Shown here: positions 16,027 to 24,088 of the stretch, in pieces
How the letters are laid out: each line of letters begins with the position of its first letter
How positions within the stretch are numbered: the first letter of the stretch is position 1
DNA from: Oscillospiraceae bacterium
GTDB taxonomy: Bacteria; Bacillota; Clostridia; Oscillospirales; Oscillospiraceae
Assembly (NCBI GenBank): GCA_015068155.1
Contig: SVLC01000007.1
Span: forward strand, 1-50,386
Direction: 5' to 3'
Length of the DNA stretch: 50,386 nucleotides
Position numbers and translations under genes: made by a program
The notes under the pieces: generated by a model
What the model was told of the DNA's origin: nothing
The model's input: only the letters and a program-made list of their open reading frames with translations
Databases searched by the model: none

Positions 16027-18165
16027 TTATTGTTCTCGCGATTGGCAAGTAAACAAAATAATTTGCTTATTCTCCGCCTCCTGCCGCAAAATCTCCATAG
16101 CGGCGGCGTGGCGGGGGTCGTCAAACCGCACCAAAGCATCGTCCAAAATCAGCGGCGCCTCCGGGGTCAATTCCCTGGCAACCGCCAGCCGCAGGGCGAA
16201 ATACAACTGATCCATGGTGCCTTCGCTGCGCCACTGGGCGGTGTGAAGCACATTTTCGCCGGTGGCCGCGGCATTGACGGACAGATCCTGCTGCAGCTGC
16301 AGCCGGTCATAACGACCGCCGGTAAGCTTGCCGAATAGCGCCTGGGCTGCCTTGGCGATCCGGGGAGCAAACCGCCGCTGCAATTCCGCAGTGGCTTTTT
16401 CCAGGGTTTGCAGCGCCAGCTCCAGGGCCTGAAAGGTCTTATGCAGCTTATCCAGCCGGGCATTCACCGCATCCAGCTTATCCTGCAGATCCTTTTCCGC
16501 CCCCAGCGCATCCATCCGGCCCTGGCATTGCCCCAGCCGGATCTGCAGCTGCTTCTGCTCAAAGGCCGCATCGGCCAGAAGTTTGGCGGTCACAGTTTCC
16601 GACCAGTTCAGATTGTCCTCCATGGTGGGTTTTTCCACCACTTTTGCCATGACTTTGATGGCAGCTGCGTGTTCTGCGGCCCGCTGTTGTTCTTGCTGCG
16701 CAATGGCAAGATCATCGTGCAGCCGCAGAACCGAACGCCAATGCTCAATGGCGCCGGGCAGACTATTTTCCTGGGTCGCTTCCCGGATGGCTGCGTTCAA
16801 TTCGGACAAACGCTGGTTCATTTGTTGGCGGGATTGTTGATACTGAGTCAGCTCCGCGTCATAAGCGGCTTGCTTCTGCGCATATTGGTGGGCAGATGCC
16901 AGCCAATCCTGCGGATCGCCACCGCCATAGCGAGTGCGGATGGATTCCGCCTTGGTCCGCCTGGCGGCAAATGCGGCTTTTTCCTTGCTGATGCGGACAA
17001 CGGAAAAACTCGAAAGGCAGACACCGACCCCAAACATCAAGAGTCCTGGGATGAACCATTCTGCCAACAATAGGGCAGCGCCAATGGCAGCGGCCAATAC
17101 AGCGAGGATCCAGAAGGGAAATCCCTTTTTGGAAATTGCCATGCAAGCGTGATAATCGGCAATGTCTGTGTTGACCTGGTCAACGGCCTTGTTGGCAGGC
17201 AGGTTATATAAGCAAGGAGGGACATTGGGCGCTTGAGGCGGCGGAGGGAGCAAGTGGGCATCCATCTGCACGGCTTGCAGTTGCTGCTGCAAAGAAAGCA
17301 AATTTTCCAAACATTGCTTTGCGGTTGCCGATGTGGGTAGATCTGCGCACCGGGCAGTTAGTATGTCAGCATGTCTTGCGGCAGCAGCGGCAGTCGCTTC
17401 TGCCTGCAAAATGCGCCGGTTGTTTTCCTCGGAAGCGGCATATTCCAGCGCCTTTTTGTGATTTTCCAGGCCTGCGATCTGTTCTTCCAGCTCTTTTTGC
17501 CGCTGCTGGATGGCAATTTGCTGTTTTTTTGCAGCGGAAAGCTCGGAAAGCTTGTTTTCCAGGGCCGCTTTTTCCATTTCTGCCTGGGGGATCAGACCGT
17601 TGACCCGGTTGGAGCGGCATTTGTTTTTCAGATCCTTCAGCTTCTGCGCCAGTAGATCCGCTTCGCCGCTGTCGTCACCGGTGGTCACCAGGGCGTTGAG
17701 TCGCCGGCGCAGGGGCTCGTCCTCCGTTACCGGCAGGTCTGCCAAACGCAGATAGCCGGCCCTGAGAAATACGCTTTTTTCCACCCCCAGCAGCATTTGA
17801 CCGCAATTTGCGCCGGTCAATTCCGGGACGGGAAGACCGCTTTGGGTTTCGTAGGCCCGGAATTCGCCCATAGGCGTGCGGCCTTTGGTCCACCGTTCAA
17901 TGGTGATATCCCGGCCGTTCCAGTTCAGGTCCATACGGCCCGCCATGGGGCTGCCGGACCAGGGCGCATAACGCTCCTTGACGGCCAGGGTGTTTTTGGT
18001 GGTCTTTTCCCGGGTGTCCAGGCCGTAGAGCATGACGGCCAGGAAGGCACACCAGGTAGATTTGCCCCATTCATTGGGGGCGGTGATAATGTTCAGGCCC
18101 GGCCGCAGTTCCAGGGCCTGATTTTCCAGTTTGCCAAAGGTGGCGGTCATGGAATGGATCTTCAT
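16027..18165 (-). CDS. SbcC/YhaN-like AAA ATPase with coiled coil
   Basis: A 712-residue SMC-like ATPase. N-terminal P-loop is APNEWGKST (about residue 33), a variant of the GPNEAGKST of YhaN-type proteins; the C-terminal ATPase half has the signature-like EGTMDQLYFALRLAVA and Walker B APLILDDALVRFDD. Between them lie long Q/E/L-rich coiled coils interrupted by two hydrophobic segments (about residues 385-435), a feature of membrane-associated YhaN proteins. Its start overlaps the stop of the SbcD-like gene as ATGA, so the two are coupled. Such pairs form a nuclease complex that processes DNA ends. Confidence 0.82.
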   Translation of the reverse strand: MKIHSMTATFGKLENQALELRPGLNIITAPNEWGKSTWCAFLAVMLYGLDTREKTTKNTLAVKERYAPWSGSPMAGRMDLNWNGRDITIERWTKGRTPMGEFRAYETQSGLPVPELTGANCGQMLLGVEKSVFLRAGYLRLADLPVTEDEPLRRRLNALVTTGDDSGEADLLAQKLKDLKNKCRSNRVNGLIPQAEMEKAALENKLSELSAAKKQQIAIQQRQKELEEQIAGLENHKKALEYAASEENNRRILQAEATAAAAARHADILTARCADLPTSATAKQCLENLLSLQQQLQAVQMDAHLLPPPPQAPNVPPCLYNLPANKAVDQVNTDIADYHACMAISKKGFPFWILAVLAAAIGAALLLAEWFIPGLLMFGVGVCLSSFSVVRISKEKAAFAARRTKAESIRTRYGGGDPQDWLASAHQYAQKQAAYDAELTQYQQSRQQMNQRLSELNAAIREATQENSLPGAIEHWRSVLRLHDDLAIAQQEQQRAAEHAAAIKVMAKVVEKPTMEDNLNWSETVTAKLLADAAFEQKQLQIRLGQCQGRMDALGAEKDLQDKLDAVNARLDKLHKTFQALELALQTLEKATAELQRRFAPRIAKAAQALFGKLTGGRYDRLQLQQDLSVNAAATGENVLHTAQWRSEGTMDQLYFALRLAVARELTPEAPLILDDALVRFDDPRHAAAMEILRQEAENKQIILFTCQSREQ

Positions 18166-19211
18166 GGCAGCACCACCTCCTGACCGTCCAGGATCTTTCG
18201 GGATATTTTCGCCGCCAAAATGGCAGTTTCCGCATCCTGCTCCAATGCGTCGTGCAGCATATGGAAGAAATTTCCTTCCAGGGTATCTTCTCCGATGCAA
18301 CCCCAAAGATCGACGGGGGGCTGGGTGTGATCCCGGATGGTCAAATTCGGGAAATCGGGGAAGGAGATGGCACCGGCATCAAAGGCTTCCCATTCGCCGG
18401 TGAGGGTGACGCGATAGAAATCTGCGTTGCCCATCGCCGGCAAAACGGCGCGCACCGCTTCTGCCGGGGTGGTGGTGACTTCTGTCTGCAGATCAAAAAA
18501 ACGGGGGGTATCCAGGGGGATAAAGCGGAGGGCTTTCTCGTCGGTATCCACCAAATACACACCTTTTTCGCCGCACTCGTCGTTGCCCCGGCCCATGGGA
18601 CAGCCGGGCCAGCCGCAAAGGGTGTTTTCGGCCAGGAATTGTCCGGCTTTATGGATATGACCAAGGGCCAGGTAAGTAAGGCCGGAGGCGGCCACCTGGG
18701 CCTGGGTGATGGGACAGTAGGGAGCGTTTAACTGGGTGGGATCGCCATGCAGGACGGCAATGTGGCAGGCTTCCGGCCCTTCGGTGTGGAAATGCTCCAG
18801 CAAAGCGCCGCAATCCATACTTTGATAGCCGGCGCCATAGACCCGGCAATCCAAATCGGGCAGGGGAATGCTCTCTATGACCGGTTTCGTAAAAATGTGT
18901 ACGTTTTCCGGCCAAATTGCCGTTAAATACGGACTGTCCGGATGACAAAAATCATGATTTCCGGGAGAAATGAAAACGGGCACCGCTGCCTCCTCCAACG
19001 CCTGCATCACGCGCCGCAGGCTGTCTGCGCTGTGGGCGCCATCAAACAGGTCGCCGGAAAGCAGCAGAAGATCGCAGCCCTCGGTCTTGCAAAGCTCCGC
19101 GATCTGGCCGGGCAACGCCAATTGGGCTTGCCGCAGAGTGGCCAGGGCTTTGCCGGTGTGACCGGTGAAGGGGGTATCTAGGTGCCAATCAGCGCTGTGA
19201 AGAATTTTCAT
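18162..19211 (-). CDS. SbcD/YhaO-like DNA repair metallophosphoesterase
   Basis: A 349-residue calcineurin-like phosphoesterase. Metal-binding motifs: D-x-H in HSADWHLD (residues 8-10), LLSGDLFDGAH, SPGNHDFC, VLHGDP and LALGHIHKAG. This is the Mre11/SbcD nuclease arrangement and pairs with the ATPase encoded directly downstream (ATGA overlap). It overlaps the end of ymdB by 23 nt, giving a tightly coupled three-gene operon. The C-terminal about 110 residues would form the capping domain. Likely role is DNA double-strand break or hairpin processing. Confidence 0.87.
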   Translation of the reverse strand: MKILHSADWHLDTPFTGHTGKALATLRQAQLALPGQIAELCKTEGCDLLLLSGDLFDGAHSADSLRRVMQALEEAAVPVFISPGNHDFCHPDSPYLTAIWPENVHIFTKPVIESIPLPDLDCRVYGAGYQSMDCGALLEHFHTEGPEACHIAVLHGDPTQLNAPYCPITQAQVAASGLTYLALGHIHKAGQFLAENTLCGWPGCPMGRGNDECGEKGVYLVDTDEKALRFIPLDTPRFFDLQTEVTTTPAEAVRAVLPAMGNADFYRVTLTGEWEAFDAGAISFPDFPNLTIRDHTQPPVDLWGCIGEDTLEGNFFHMLHDALEQDAETAILAAKISRKILDGQEVVLP

Positions 19212-19983
19212 CAGTTAGATCCACCCTTTCTGCTTTGCGGCAAAGTTTGGTTTCTGTGTCGATGGTAAACAGAACGGCTTCCAGCTTGGTGGGGCCATCG
19301 GCCCATTGATAGCGCTGGTATAGGTCGCCCTTGAATTTGGAGATGGAAAGCTCCGGCCGGATGCCTAGCACGGAGTTTTTTGGGCCGGTCATGCCGAGGT
19401 CAGTAACATAGCCCGTACCCTTGGGCAAAACCTGGGCATCGGCGGTGGGCACATGGGTGTGGGTGCCCCAAACGGCGGATACCTTACCGTCCAGCATGTA
19501 GCCCATGGCCAGCTTTTCCGAGGTGGCTTCGGTGTGGATCTCCACGAAAATATACTTGGCGTCTATCCTGGGCAGGAGTTTTTCGACCATCAAAAAGGGA
19601 TTGTCCGGGCCATAATCCATGTTGACCCGGCCGATGAGATCGATCACAGCCACAGAACCGAATTTGGTTTCGTACACGCCCCAACCCTTGCCCGGTACCT
19701 GGGGGGCATAGTTCATGGGCCGGAGGATGCGGCTGTTTTCGTCCAGATAGTCGCAGATCTCTTTTTTTGCGAAGCTGTGGTTGCCCAGGGTGATCACATC
19801 GGCGCCGGCATCGAAAATATCCTCGGCCTGATTGGGGGTGATGCCCACCACGGCGGCGTTTTCGCCGTTGACGATGACAAAATCCGCCCGTGTTTTCCGC
19901 TTGAGATATCTGAGGCTGCGGCGGATCCGGTCCATGCCGGGATTGCCCACCACATCGCCTACGCATAACACTTTGAATTCCAT
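19189..19983 (-). CDS. ymdB: YmdB family cyclic-nucleotide phosphodiesterase
   Basis: A 264-residue metallophosphoesterase of the TIGR00282/YmdB family. Motifs: CVGDVVGNPG, VNGENAA, TLGNHSF, VEIHTEATSEK and WGTHTHVPTAD. In Bacillus subtilis YmdB hydrolyses 2',3'-cAMP and influences biofilm and motility decisions. The first in-frame ATG (19989) touches the CGGAGGA site, so the ATG six bases later (19983) is preferred. It leads an operon with the sbcD- and sbcC-like genes, driven by the promoter at 20010-20038. Confidence 0.9.
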   Translation of the reverse strand: MEFKVLCVGDVVGNPGMDRIRRSLRYLKRKTRADFVIVNGENAAVVGITPNQAEDIFDAGADVITLGNHSFAKKEICDYLDENSRILRPMNYAPQVPGKGWGVYETKFGSVAVIDLIGRVNMDYGPDNPFLMVEKLLPRIDAKYIFVEIHTEATSEKLAMGYMLDGKVSAVWGTHTHVPTADAQVLPKGTGYVTDLGMTGPKNSVLGIRPELSISKFKGDLYQRYQWADGPTKLEAVLFTIDTETKLCRKAERVDLTDENSSQR

Positions 19984-20009
19984 AGCCATTCCTCCGTTTC
20001 TTTGCCTAT

Positions 20010-20038
20010 AGTATATACCACAAAATGAGCGGATGCAA
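20010..20038 (-). promoter_or_regulatory. ymdB operon promoter
   Basis: Minus-strand TTGCAT (20033-20038), 17-nt spacer, TATACT (20010-20015), close to the ymdB ribosome binding site. Confidence 0.7.
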
Positions 20039-20060
20039 GAAAAATGTAAATTGGGGTTTA

Positions 20061-20368
20061 TTGTTCCAAAGCCTTCCCCTGGGGGAAGGTGGATTTTTCA
20101 ATTCGCCCCAAGGAAGGGCGAATTGGAAAAGACGGATGAGGGTGTTCCTAATCCGATCTGATATGACATTTTTGTATAATCGGCATAAGGAAGTCCCTTA
20201 TCAGTCACCACAATCGGTTCCGAAGCGCTGATTGTGGTGACAGCTATTCATTATGGTATGATTGCTCCCAGCAATCATTGTGATTTGAAAATTCGCTGCG
20301 CTCTGCAACACCCCCAGGGGAAGCCTTTGCGCCCTGTGGGCGCGGTCGCCCCACGGAAATTGGAACAA
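20061..20368. repeat. Composite palindromic non-coding element (about 308 bp)
   Basis: The ends are inverted: TTGTTCCAA at 20061-20069 and TTGGAACAA at 20360-20368. Close to each end is the same module, AAGCCTTCCCCTGGGGG (20069-20085) and its near reverse complement (20311-20327). Inside are further palindromes: AATTCGCCC/GGGCGAATT near 20101-20124 and CACCACAATC/GATTGTGGTG near 20207-20240. I see no coding frame. It looks like a decayed MITE-like element and fills the gap between ymdB and the XRE gene. Confidence 0.5.
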
Positions 20369-20395
20369 AAAAGAGCGCCGTAATGACGGCGCTCC
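20367..20395 (-). terminator. Terminator of the XRE regulator gene
   Basis: On the minus strand GAGCGCCGT/ACGGCGCTC with a 4-nt loop, then six T residues. Confidence 0.85.
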
Positions 20396-20400
20396 GGTGA

Positions 20401-20625
20401 TCAGCTATTCTGCTTGCGGGGGTAGGGCTTCTTTTCGTCGGTCAGGTCCATGAGAAAATCCAGGCTGGTGTTGTAGTATTTTGCCAGGATCATTAAATTA
20501 TCCACTGTGGGGAGCGCGTCGCCGGATTCGTATTTTGAGAGCATACTCTGGCTGATGCCGGTATCCATTTGGACCTTTACCTGGGTGTAATCCTTGGTCA
20601 CACGAATAAGTTTTATGTTTTTCAT
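20401..20625 (-). CDS. Small XRE-family helix-turn-helix regulator
   Basis: A 74-residue protein that is essentially one Cro/CI-type HTH domain: GISQSMLSKYESGDALPTVD is the recognition part, followed by LMILAKYYNTSLDFLMDLTD. It lacks an effector domain. A perfect inverted repeat lies upstream at 20648-20669, a likely autoregulatory operator. The divergent neighbour is a small lipoprotein gene, which may be its target. The strand ends in a good terminator, so it is monocistronic. Confidence 0.8.
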   Translation of the reverse strand: MKNIKLIRVTKDYTQVKVQMDTGISQSMLSKYESGDALPTVDNLMILAKYYNTSLDFLMDLTDEKKPYPRKQNS

Positions 20626-20647
20626 AAAATACCGCCTCTGACTATTT

Positions 20648-20669
20648 TATTCTATTATTTCATAGAATA
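20648..20669. promoter_or_regulatory. Inverted repeat, candidate XRE operator
   Basis: TATTCTAT and ATAGAATA form perfect 8-bp arms around a 6-bp spacer, 23 bp upstream of the XRE start. Confidence 0.5.
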
Positions 20670-20739
20670 GTACGGATAGAAATAAGCGGTTGTAATATAA
20701 TATTATAATAAGAAATAATATATTACCAATGGAAAAATC

Positions 20740-20768
20740 TTGACATTTACAAGATTGGATAATATACT
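20740..20768 (+). promoter_or_regulatory. Lipoprotein gene promoter
   Basis: Perfect TTGACA (20740-20745), 17-nt spacer, TATACT (20763-20768). Confidence 0.8.
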
Positions 20769-20817
20769 GGAATTAGGTCAAAAACATATATTCAAAAAAC
20801 AGAGAGGAGCATGGAAA

Positions 20818-21258
20818 ATGAAGAAGTGTATTGCAATTTTGCTGCTGGCTGTGATCTTAGTGTCCCTGAATGCCTGCAATTTCACGCAGAATATGGCGGG
20901 CAGTATGGCTGGAGAAGCGCAGGCAACACCGAAGGTCAAGGAAATGATGACCCTCCTTGCGCAGAAGCGCACGGCAGATGCCGAAGCATTGATGCATCCC
21001 AAGATGGCCGGTAGAGCCGGCGCGGCAATTGCTCAGGTCGTGGAATATCTGGACGGCCGCAAAGCGGCTACCATGGAAGTGGCGAGTATCCAGGTCAATT
21101 CTTCTGCGGGTACTTCCGGCACCATGCGCCAGGAGAATGTGGCATACAAAGTCAGTTTGGAAGACAATACTGTAATTTATTTGAATGTGATTTACCTGTC
21201 TGATAATACCGGCGAAGGCTTCGTGAGCTTTCAGGTAGTTTTGGGTGTGGCAGAATAA
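20818..21258 (+). CDS. Small lipoprotein of unknown function
   Basis: A 146-residue protein with a lipoprotein signal peptide (MKKCIAILLLAVILVSLNAC, lipid-modified C20), so it should be anchored on the outer face of the membrane. The rest is a small mixed alpha/beta domain reminiscent of DUF4878/NTF2-like secreted domains (helix KEMMTLLAQKRTADAEALMH, then strands), but no family is certain. ATG 20818 follows AGAGGAG. A strong promoter and a perfect terminator bound it. The divergent XRE gene may control it. Confidence 0.75.
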   Translation: MKKCIAILLLAVILVSLNACNFTQNMAGSMAGEAQATPKVKEMMTLLAQKRTADAEALMHPKMAGRAGAAIAQVVEYLDGRKAATMEVASIQVNSSAGTSGTMRQENVAYKVSLEDNTVIYLNVIYLSDNTGEGFVSFQVVLGVAE

Positions 21259-21278
21259 TTGACTGATATCAATAACGA

Positions 21279-21308
21279 GGAGCGCTGCGGCTGCAGCGCT
21301 CCTTTTTT
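21279..21308. terminator. Terminator between the lipoprotein gene and obgE
   Basis: Perfect 10-bp stem GGAGCGCTGC/GCAGCGCTCC, 4-nt loop and six T residues; the genes on either side converge. Confidence 0.9.
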
Positions 21309-21309
21309 G

Positions 21310-22584
21310 TTATCTCTGATACTCAAACTCAAAATCGTAAATATCCACGGTGTCGCCGTCTTCGATGCCCATTTCTTCCAGCCGGGCAAACAGGCCGCAC
21401 TTGCGCAGCTGCATATCGAAGTGGTTTCTCGATTCGTAATCATCGAAATTGATGTTCTCGATGAGCCGCTCCAGCCACCGGCCGGTAACCAGCCAGGTGT
21501 TGCCGTAATGCTCGATGTCGAAGTCCTTGGGGTCGGCGGGGGCTTCGATCAGCTCCACATATTCCGGCTCGTAAATGGTCACGGGAGGCAGATCCTGCAG
21601 CTTTTGGGCGATCACCCGCATCAGCTGCCTGGTGCCCTGGGTGGTGCCGGCGGAGATCTCATACAGTTCACAGCCTGCGGCTTCCACATGGGCCTTCAGC
21701 CGCTGCAGATTGTCGGAATCCGGGGGCAGCAGATCGGTTTTGTTGGCAGCCACGATCATGGGCCGGTCGGACAGATCCACGGAATAGTTTTCCAGCTCGG
21801 CGCAGATGGCATCGAAATCCTCCACCGGATCTCTGTCCTCACTGCCGGAAACGTCGATCACATGTACCAGCAGGCGGCAACGGTCGATATGCCGCAGGAA
21901 ATCGTGACCCAAACCGGCGCCCTCAGCGGCGCCTTCAATGATGCCGGGGATATCCGCCATGACGAAGGACACGCCCTCGTCCACATAGATCACGCCCAAA
22001 TTGGGGAACAGGGTGGTAAAATGATAGTTGGCGATCTTGGGCCGGGCGTTGGAGGTGACAGAAAGCAGGGTGGACTTGCCTACATTGGGGAAGCCTACCA
22101 GACCCACATCAGCCAAGAGCTTCAGCTCCATGATGATGTCCCGCTCCTGACCCTTGAGGCCTGCCTTGGCAAACCGGGGGATCTGCCGGGTGGGGGTGGC
22201 ATAGTGGGAGTTGCCCCAGCCGCCCCGGCCGCCCTTGGCGATGATGAAATCCTCGCCGGTGGACATATCCACGATGACGGCATTGGACTCTGCATCCCGT
22301 ACCACGGTGCCTCTGGGTACCTCGATAATGAGATTCTCGCCCCGCTTGCCGCTCATATTGCGGCCCTGACCGTTGGCGCCGGCCTGGGCGGAATATTTAC
22401 GCTTATAGCGGAAGTCCAGCAATGTGGACATGTGGTCGTTGACCCGCAGAATCACGCTGCCGCCATGACCGCCGTCGCCGCCGTCGGGACCGCCGGAGGC
22501 AACATATTTTTCCCGGTGGAAGGCCACCGCGCCGTCGCCGCCCCGACCGCCGATCACCGTGATTCGCACTTTATCTACAAACAT
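21310..22584 (-). CDS. obgE: Obg family GTPase ObgE/CgtA
   Basis: A 424-residue protein with the glycine-rich Obg fold (about 1-158, with GGDGGHGG and GGRGGWGNSHYATPTRQ), a GTPase domain (G1 GFPNVGKST, G3 DIPGIIEGA, G4 NKTD) and a C-terminal OCT domain. It acts in late 50S ribosome assembly and stress signalling. It sits on the same strand as rplU-prp-rpmA, the usual Firmicutes order, but about 300 bp containing a terminator and a repeat element lie between rpmA and obgE. Confidence 0.95.
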   Translation of the reverse strand: MFVDKVRITVIGGRGGDGAVAFHREKYVASGGPDGGDGGHGGSVILRVNDHMSTLLDFRYKRKYSAQAGANGQGRNMSGKRGENLIIEVPRGTVVRDAESNAVIVDMSTGEDFIIAKGGRGGWGNSHYATPTRQIPRFAKAGLKGQERDIIMELKLLADVGLVGFPNVGKSTLLSVTSNARPKIANYHFTTLFPNLGVIYVDEGVSFVMADIPGIIEGAAEGAGLGHDFLRHIDRCRLLVHVIDVSGSEDRDPVEDFDAICAELENYSVDLSDRPMIVAANKTDLLPPDSDNLQRLKAHVEAAGCELYEISAGTTQGTRQLMRVIAQKLQDLPPVTIYEPEYVELIEAPADPKDFDIEHYGNTWLVTGRWLERLIENINFDDYESRNHFDMQLRKCGLFARLEEMGIEDGDTVDIYDFEFEYQR

Positions 22585-22628
22585 AGGAAATCCTCCTTCG
22601 TAAAAGGAATAAATGGGTTGATAATGTC

Positions 22629-22821
22629 ATAAATGGTTGTTTACAGGATAACAGGTGTATGAAAAGCGCGTGTCATCCTGAGGGAGCGAAGCGAGTCGAA
22701 GGATCCGTATCCTTTTTGAAAATCCATCGAAAAGAACGGATTCTTCGACTTCGCCGCCCATGGGCGGCTTCGCTCAGAATGACATACTCTTTACACTTAT
22801 CAAGATAAACAACAATTTATC
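22629..22821. repeat. Short element with terminal inverted repeats (copy 1)
   Basis: Ends are ATAAATGGTTGTTTAC (22629-22644) and GATAAACAACAATTTATC (22804-22821). Inside lies GTCATCCTGAG...GTCGAAGGATCC and its mirror TTCTTCGAC...CTCAGAATGAC (about 22671-22785), a palindrome motif seen in many bacterial intergenic regions. It lies between rpmA and obgE. Related ends occur at 29864, 32027 and 35178. Confidence 0.6.
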
Positions 22822-22839
22822 ACACTACAAACCTTTAAG

Positions 22840-22875
22840 AAAAAGGGCTGTCGCATATAGTTTGCAACAGCCCTT
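22840..22875 (-). terminator. Terminator after rpmA
   Basis: On the minus strand AAGGGCTGTTGCAAACT pairs with its downstream mirror ending CGACAGCCCTT, followed by T residues. Confidence 0.75.
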
Positions 22876-22891
22876 CGTTCTTAATGCACAA

Positions 22892-23173
22892 TTACTGCTC
22901 AGCGTACACAGAGCACTGACGGCGATCCTTGCCCTTGCGCTCGAAACGGACAGTGCCGTCTACCAGAGCGAACAGCGTGTCGTCGCTGCCGATGCCAACA
23001 TTGACACCGGGATGGATGTGGGTGCCTCTCTGGCGAACCAGGATATTGCCGGCCAGAACGAACTGACCGTCAGCGCGCTTGACGCCCAGGCGCTTTGCCT
23101 TGGAGTCACGGCCGTTCTTGGTGGAACCGCCGCCCTTATGGTGCGCGAAGTACTGAATACCAATCTTCAGCAT
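22892..23173 (-). CDS. rpmA: 50S ribosomal protein L27 with cleavable N-terminal extension
   Basis: A 93-residue L27. The N-terminus [18 protein letters not shown] is the Firmicutes type, in which the first nine residues are removed by the cysteine protease Prp between F9 and A10 to expose the peptidyl-transferase-proximal tail. The core motifs [14 protein letters not shown] and [13 protein letters not shown] are intact. ATG 23173 is chosen over an upstream in-frame ATG at 23197, since the latter lies inside prp and would lengthen the extension. The prp gene lies directly upstream. Confidence 0.95.
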   Translation of the reverse strand: MLKIGIQYFAHHKGGGSTKNGRDSKAKRLGVKRADGQFVLAGNILVRQRGTHIHPGVNVGIGSDDTLFALVDGTVRFERKGKDRRQCSVYAEQ

Positions 23174-23177
23174 GGTA

Positions 23178-23501
23178 TTACACCTCCAAAACTTCAATAT
23201 AATCAGGATAATCCTCCCGCAGGCTCAGCAGGGTGACCATCATGCCGGAAAGAACGGCCTGGACGGTATCCTCTTCGTCGCAGGAAGCGGGGAGCATCAA
23301 GGTGATCCGAGCATCCTCGTCCTTGACGCGGACCTTGGCCTTTGCGCCGCACACATCATTAATGGTGGCTTCGGCCATGGTAACAATGGCGGAAATAGCT
23401 GCGCAGACGATATCCTTGCCTGCCTCAGCGTAGCCGCTGTGTCCGGACACGGAGAATCCGGTGATTCTCTCGTTCTCGGTAAAAAATTCGCATCTAGTCA
23501 T
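23178..23501 (-). CDS. prp: Ribosomal-processing cysteine protease Prp
   Basis: A 107-residue protein of the YsxB/Prp family. The catalytic histidine lies in [11 protein letters not shown] and the cysteine in [11 protein letters not shown]. Prp trims the N-terminus of L27 before ribosome assembly and is essential in staphylococci. It lies between rplU and rpmA, 7 bp and 4 bp from its neighbours, the standard Firmicutes arrangement, and its partner L27 here carries the expected cleavage site. Confidence 0.93.
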   Translation of the reverse strand: MTRCEFFTENERITGFSVSGHSGYAEAGKDIVCAAISAIVTMAEATINDVCGAKAKVRVKDEDARITLMLPASCDEEDTVQAVLSGMMVTLLSLREDYPDYIEVLEV

Positions 23502-23508
23502 AATTCAA

Positions 23509-23820
23509 TTACAGAGCGATCTTGGTGATTTCCACCTTGGTGTAAGGCTGACGATGGCCGATGTGCTTCTTCTCGCCCTTCTTAGCCTTGTACTTGATGA
23601 CGTCGATCTTCTTGCCCTTGCCGTTCTTAACGACCTTGGCCTCGACAGCAGCGCCTTCCACCACGGGAGCGCCGATCTTGGAGTTCTCGCCGTCCAGGAT
23701 GGCCAGGACTTCGTCGAACTTCACGGTGGACTCTTCCTCAGCGTTCAGCTTCTCGATGAACAGGATGTCGCCCTCGGACACGGTGTACTGCTTGCCACCG
23801 GTAACGATGATTGCCTTCAT
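23509..23820 (-). CDS. rplU: 50S ribosomal protein L21
   Basis: A 103-residue protein of standard L21 length: [18 protein letters not shown] at the start and [19 protein letters not shown] at the end, the family signature that contacts 23S rRNA. First gene of rplU-prp-rpmA. About 90 nt of leader precede it, in a position where L21 leader RNAs regulate this operon in other Firmicutes. Confidence 0.96.
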   Translation of the reverse strand: MKAIIVTGGKQYTVSEGDILFIEKLNAEEESTVKFDEVLAILDGENSKIGAPVVEGAAVEAKVVKNGKGKKIDVIKYKAKKGEKKHIGHRQPYTKVEITKIAL

Positions 23821-23944
23821 TTCTTTGTTTCACCTACTTCGTTTTTGTAGTCTCGCTCTAAAGGCGTGGCATATTTTTGGCATGCCAACTTAAGCCCCTT
23901 CGATGCGGCTGGACTATTTTAGCATCGCAAACGGCAAAAGTCAA
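23821..23944 (-). promoter_or_regulatory. rplU promoter and leader, possible L21 leader
   Basis: Minus-strand TTGACT (23939-23944), 17-nt spacer and TAAAAT (23916-23921) would start a transcript near 23909, leaving about 90 nt of leader with a GGCATGCC/GGCATATT-type hairpin around 23865-23890. Position fits the known L21 leader; I have not matched its full consensus. Confidence 0.55.
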
Positions 23945-24033
23945 GAACTTTTTTGCTTAAAATCCAAGTTTTTTTGCGGAAATTTGGGGAAAAACAAAGC
24001 ATATGGCATGGGTGATCAAGGATGAATTTATTG

Positions 24034-24062
24034 TTGCATTGCACTTCGAAATATTATATAAT
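24034..24062 (+). promoter_or_regulatory. Promoter of the DUF362 gene
   Basis: TTGCAT (24034-24039), 17-nt spacer, perfect TATAAT (24057-24062); a GAGAGGCGG site precedes ATG 24089. Confidence 0.75.
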
Positions 24063-24088
24063 CAAAGAAAAACGAGAGGCGGTATTTT

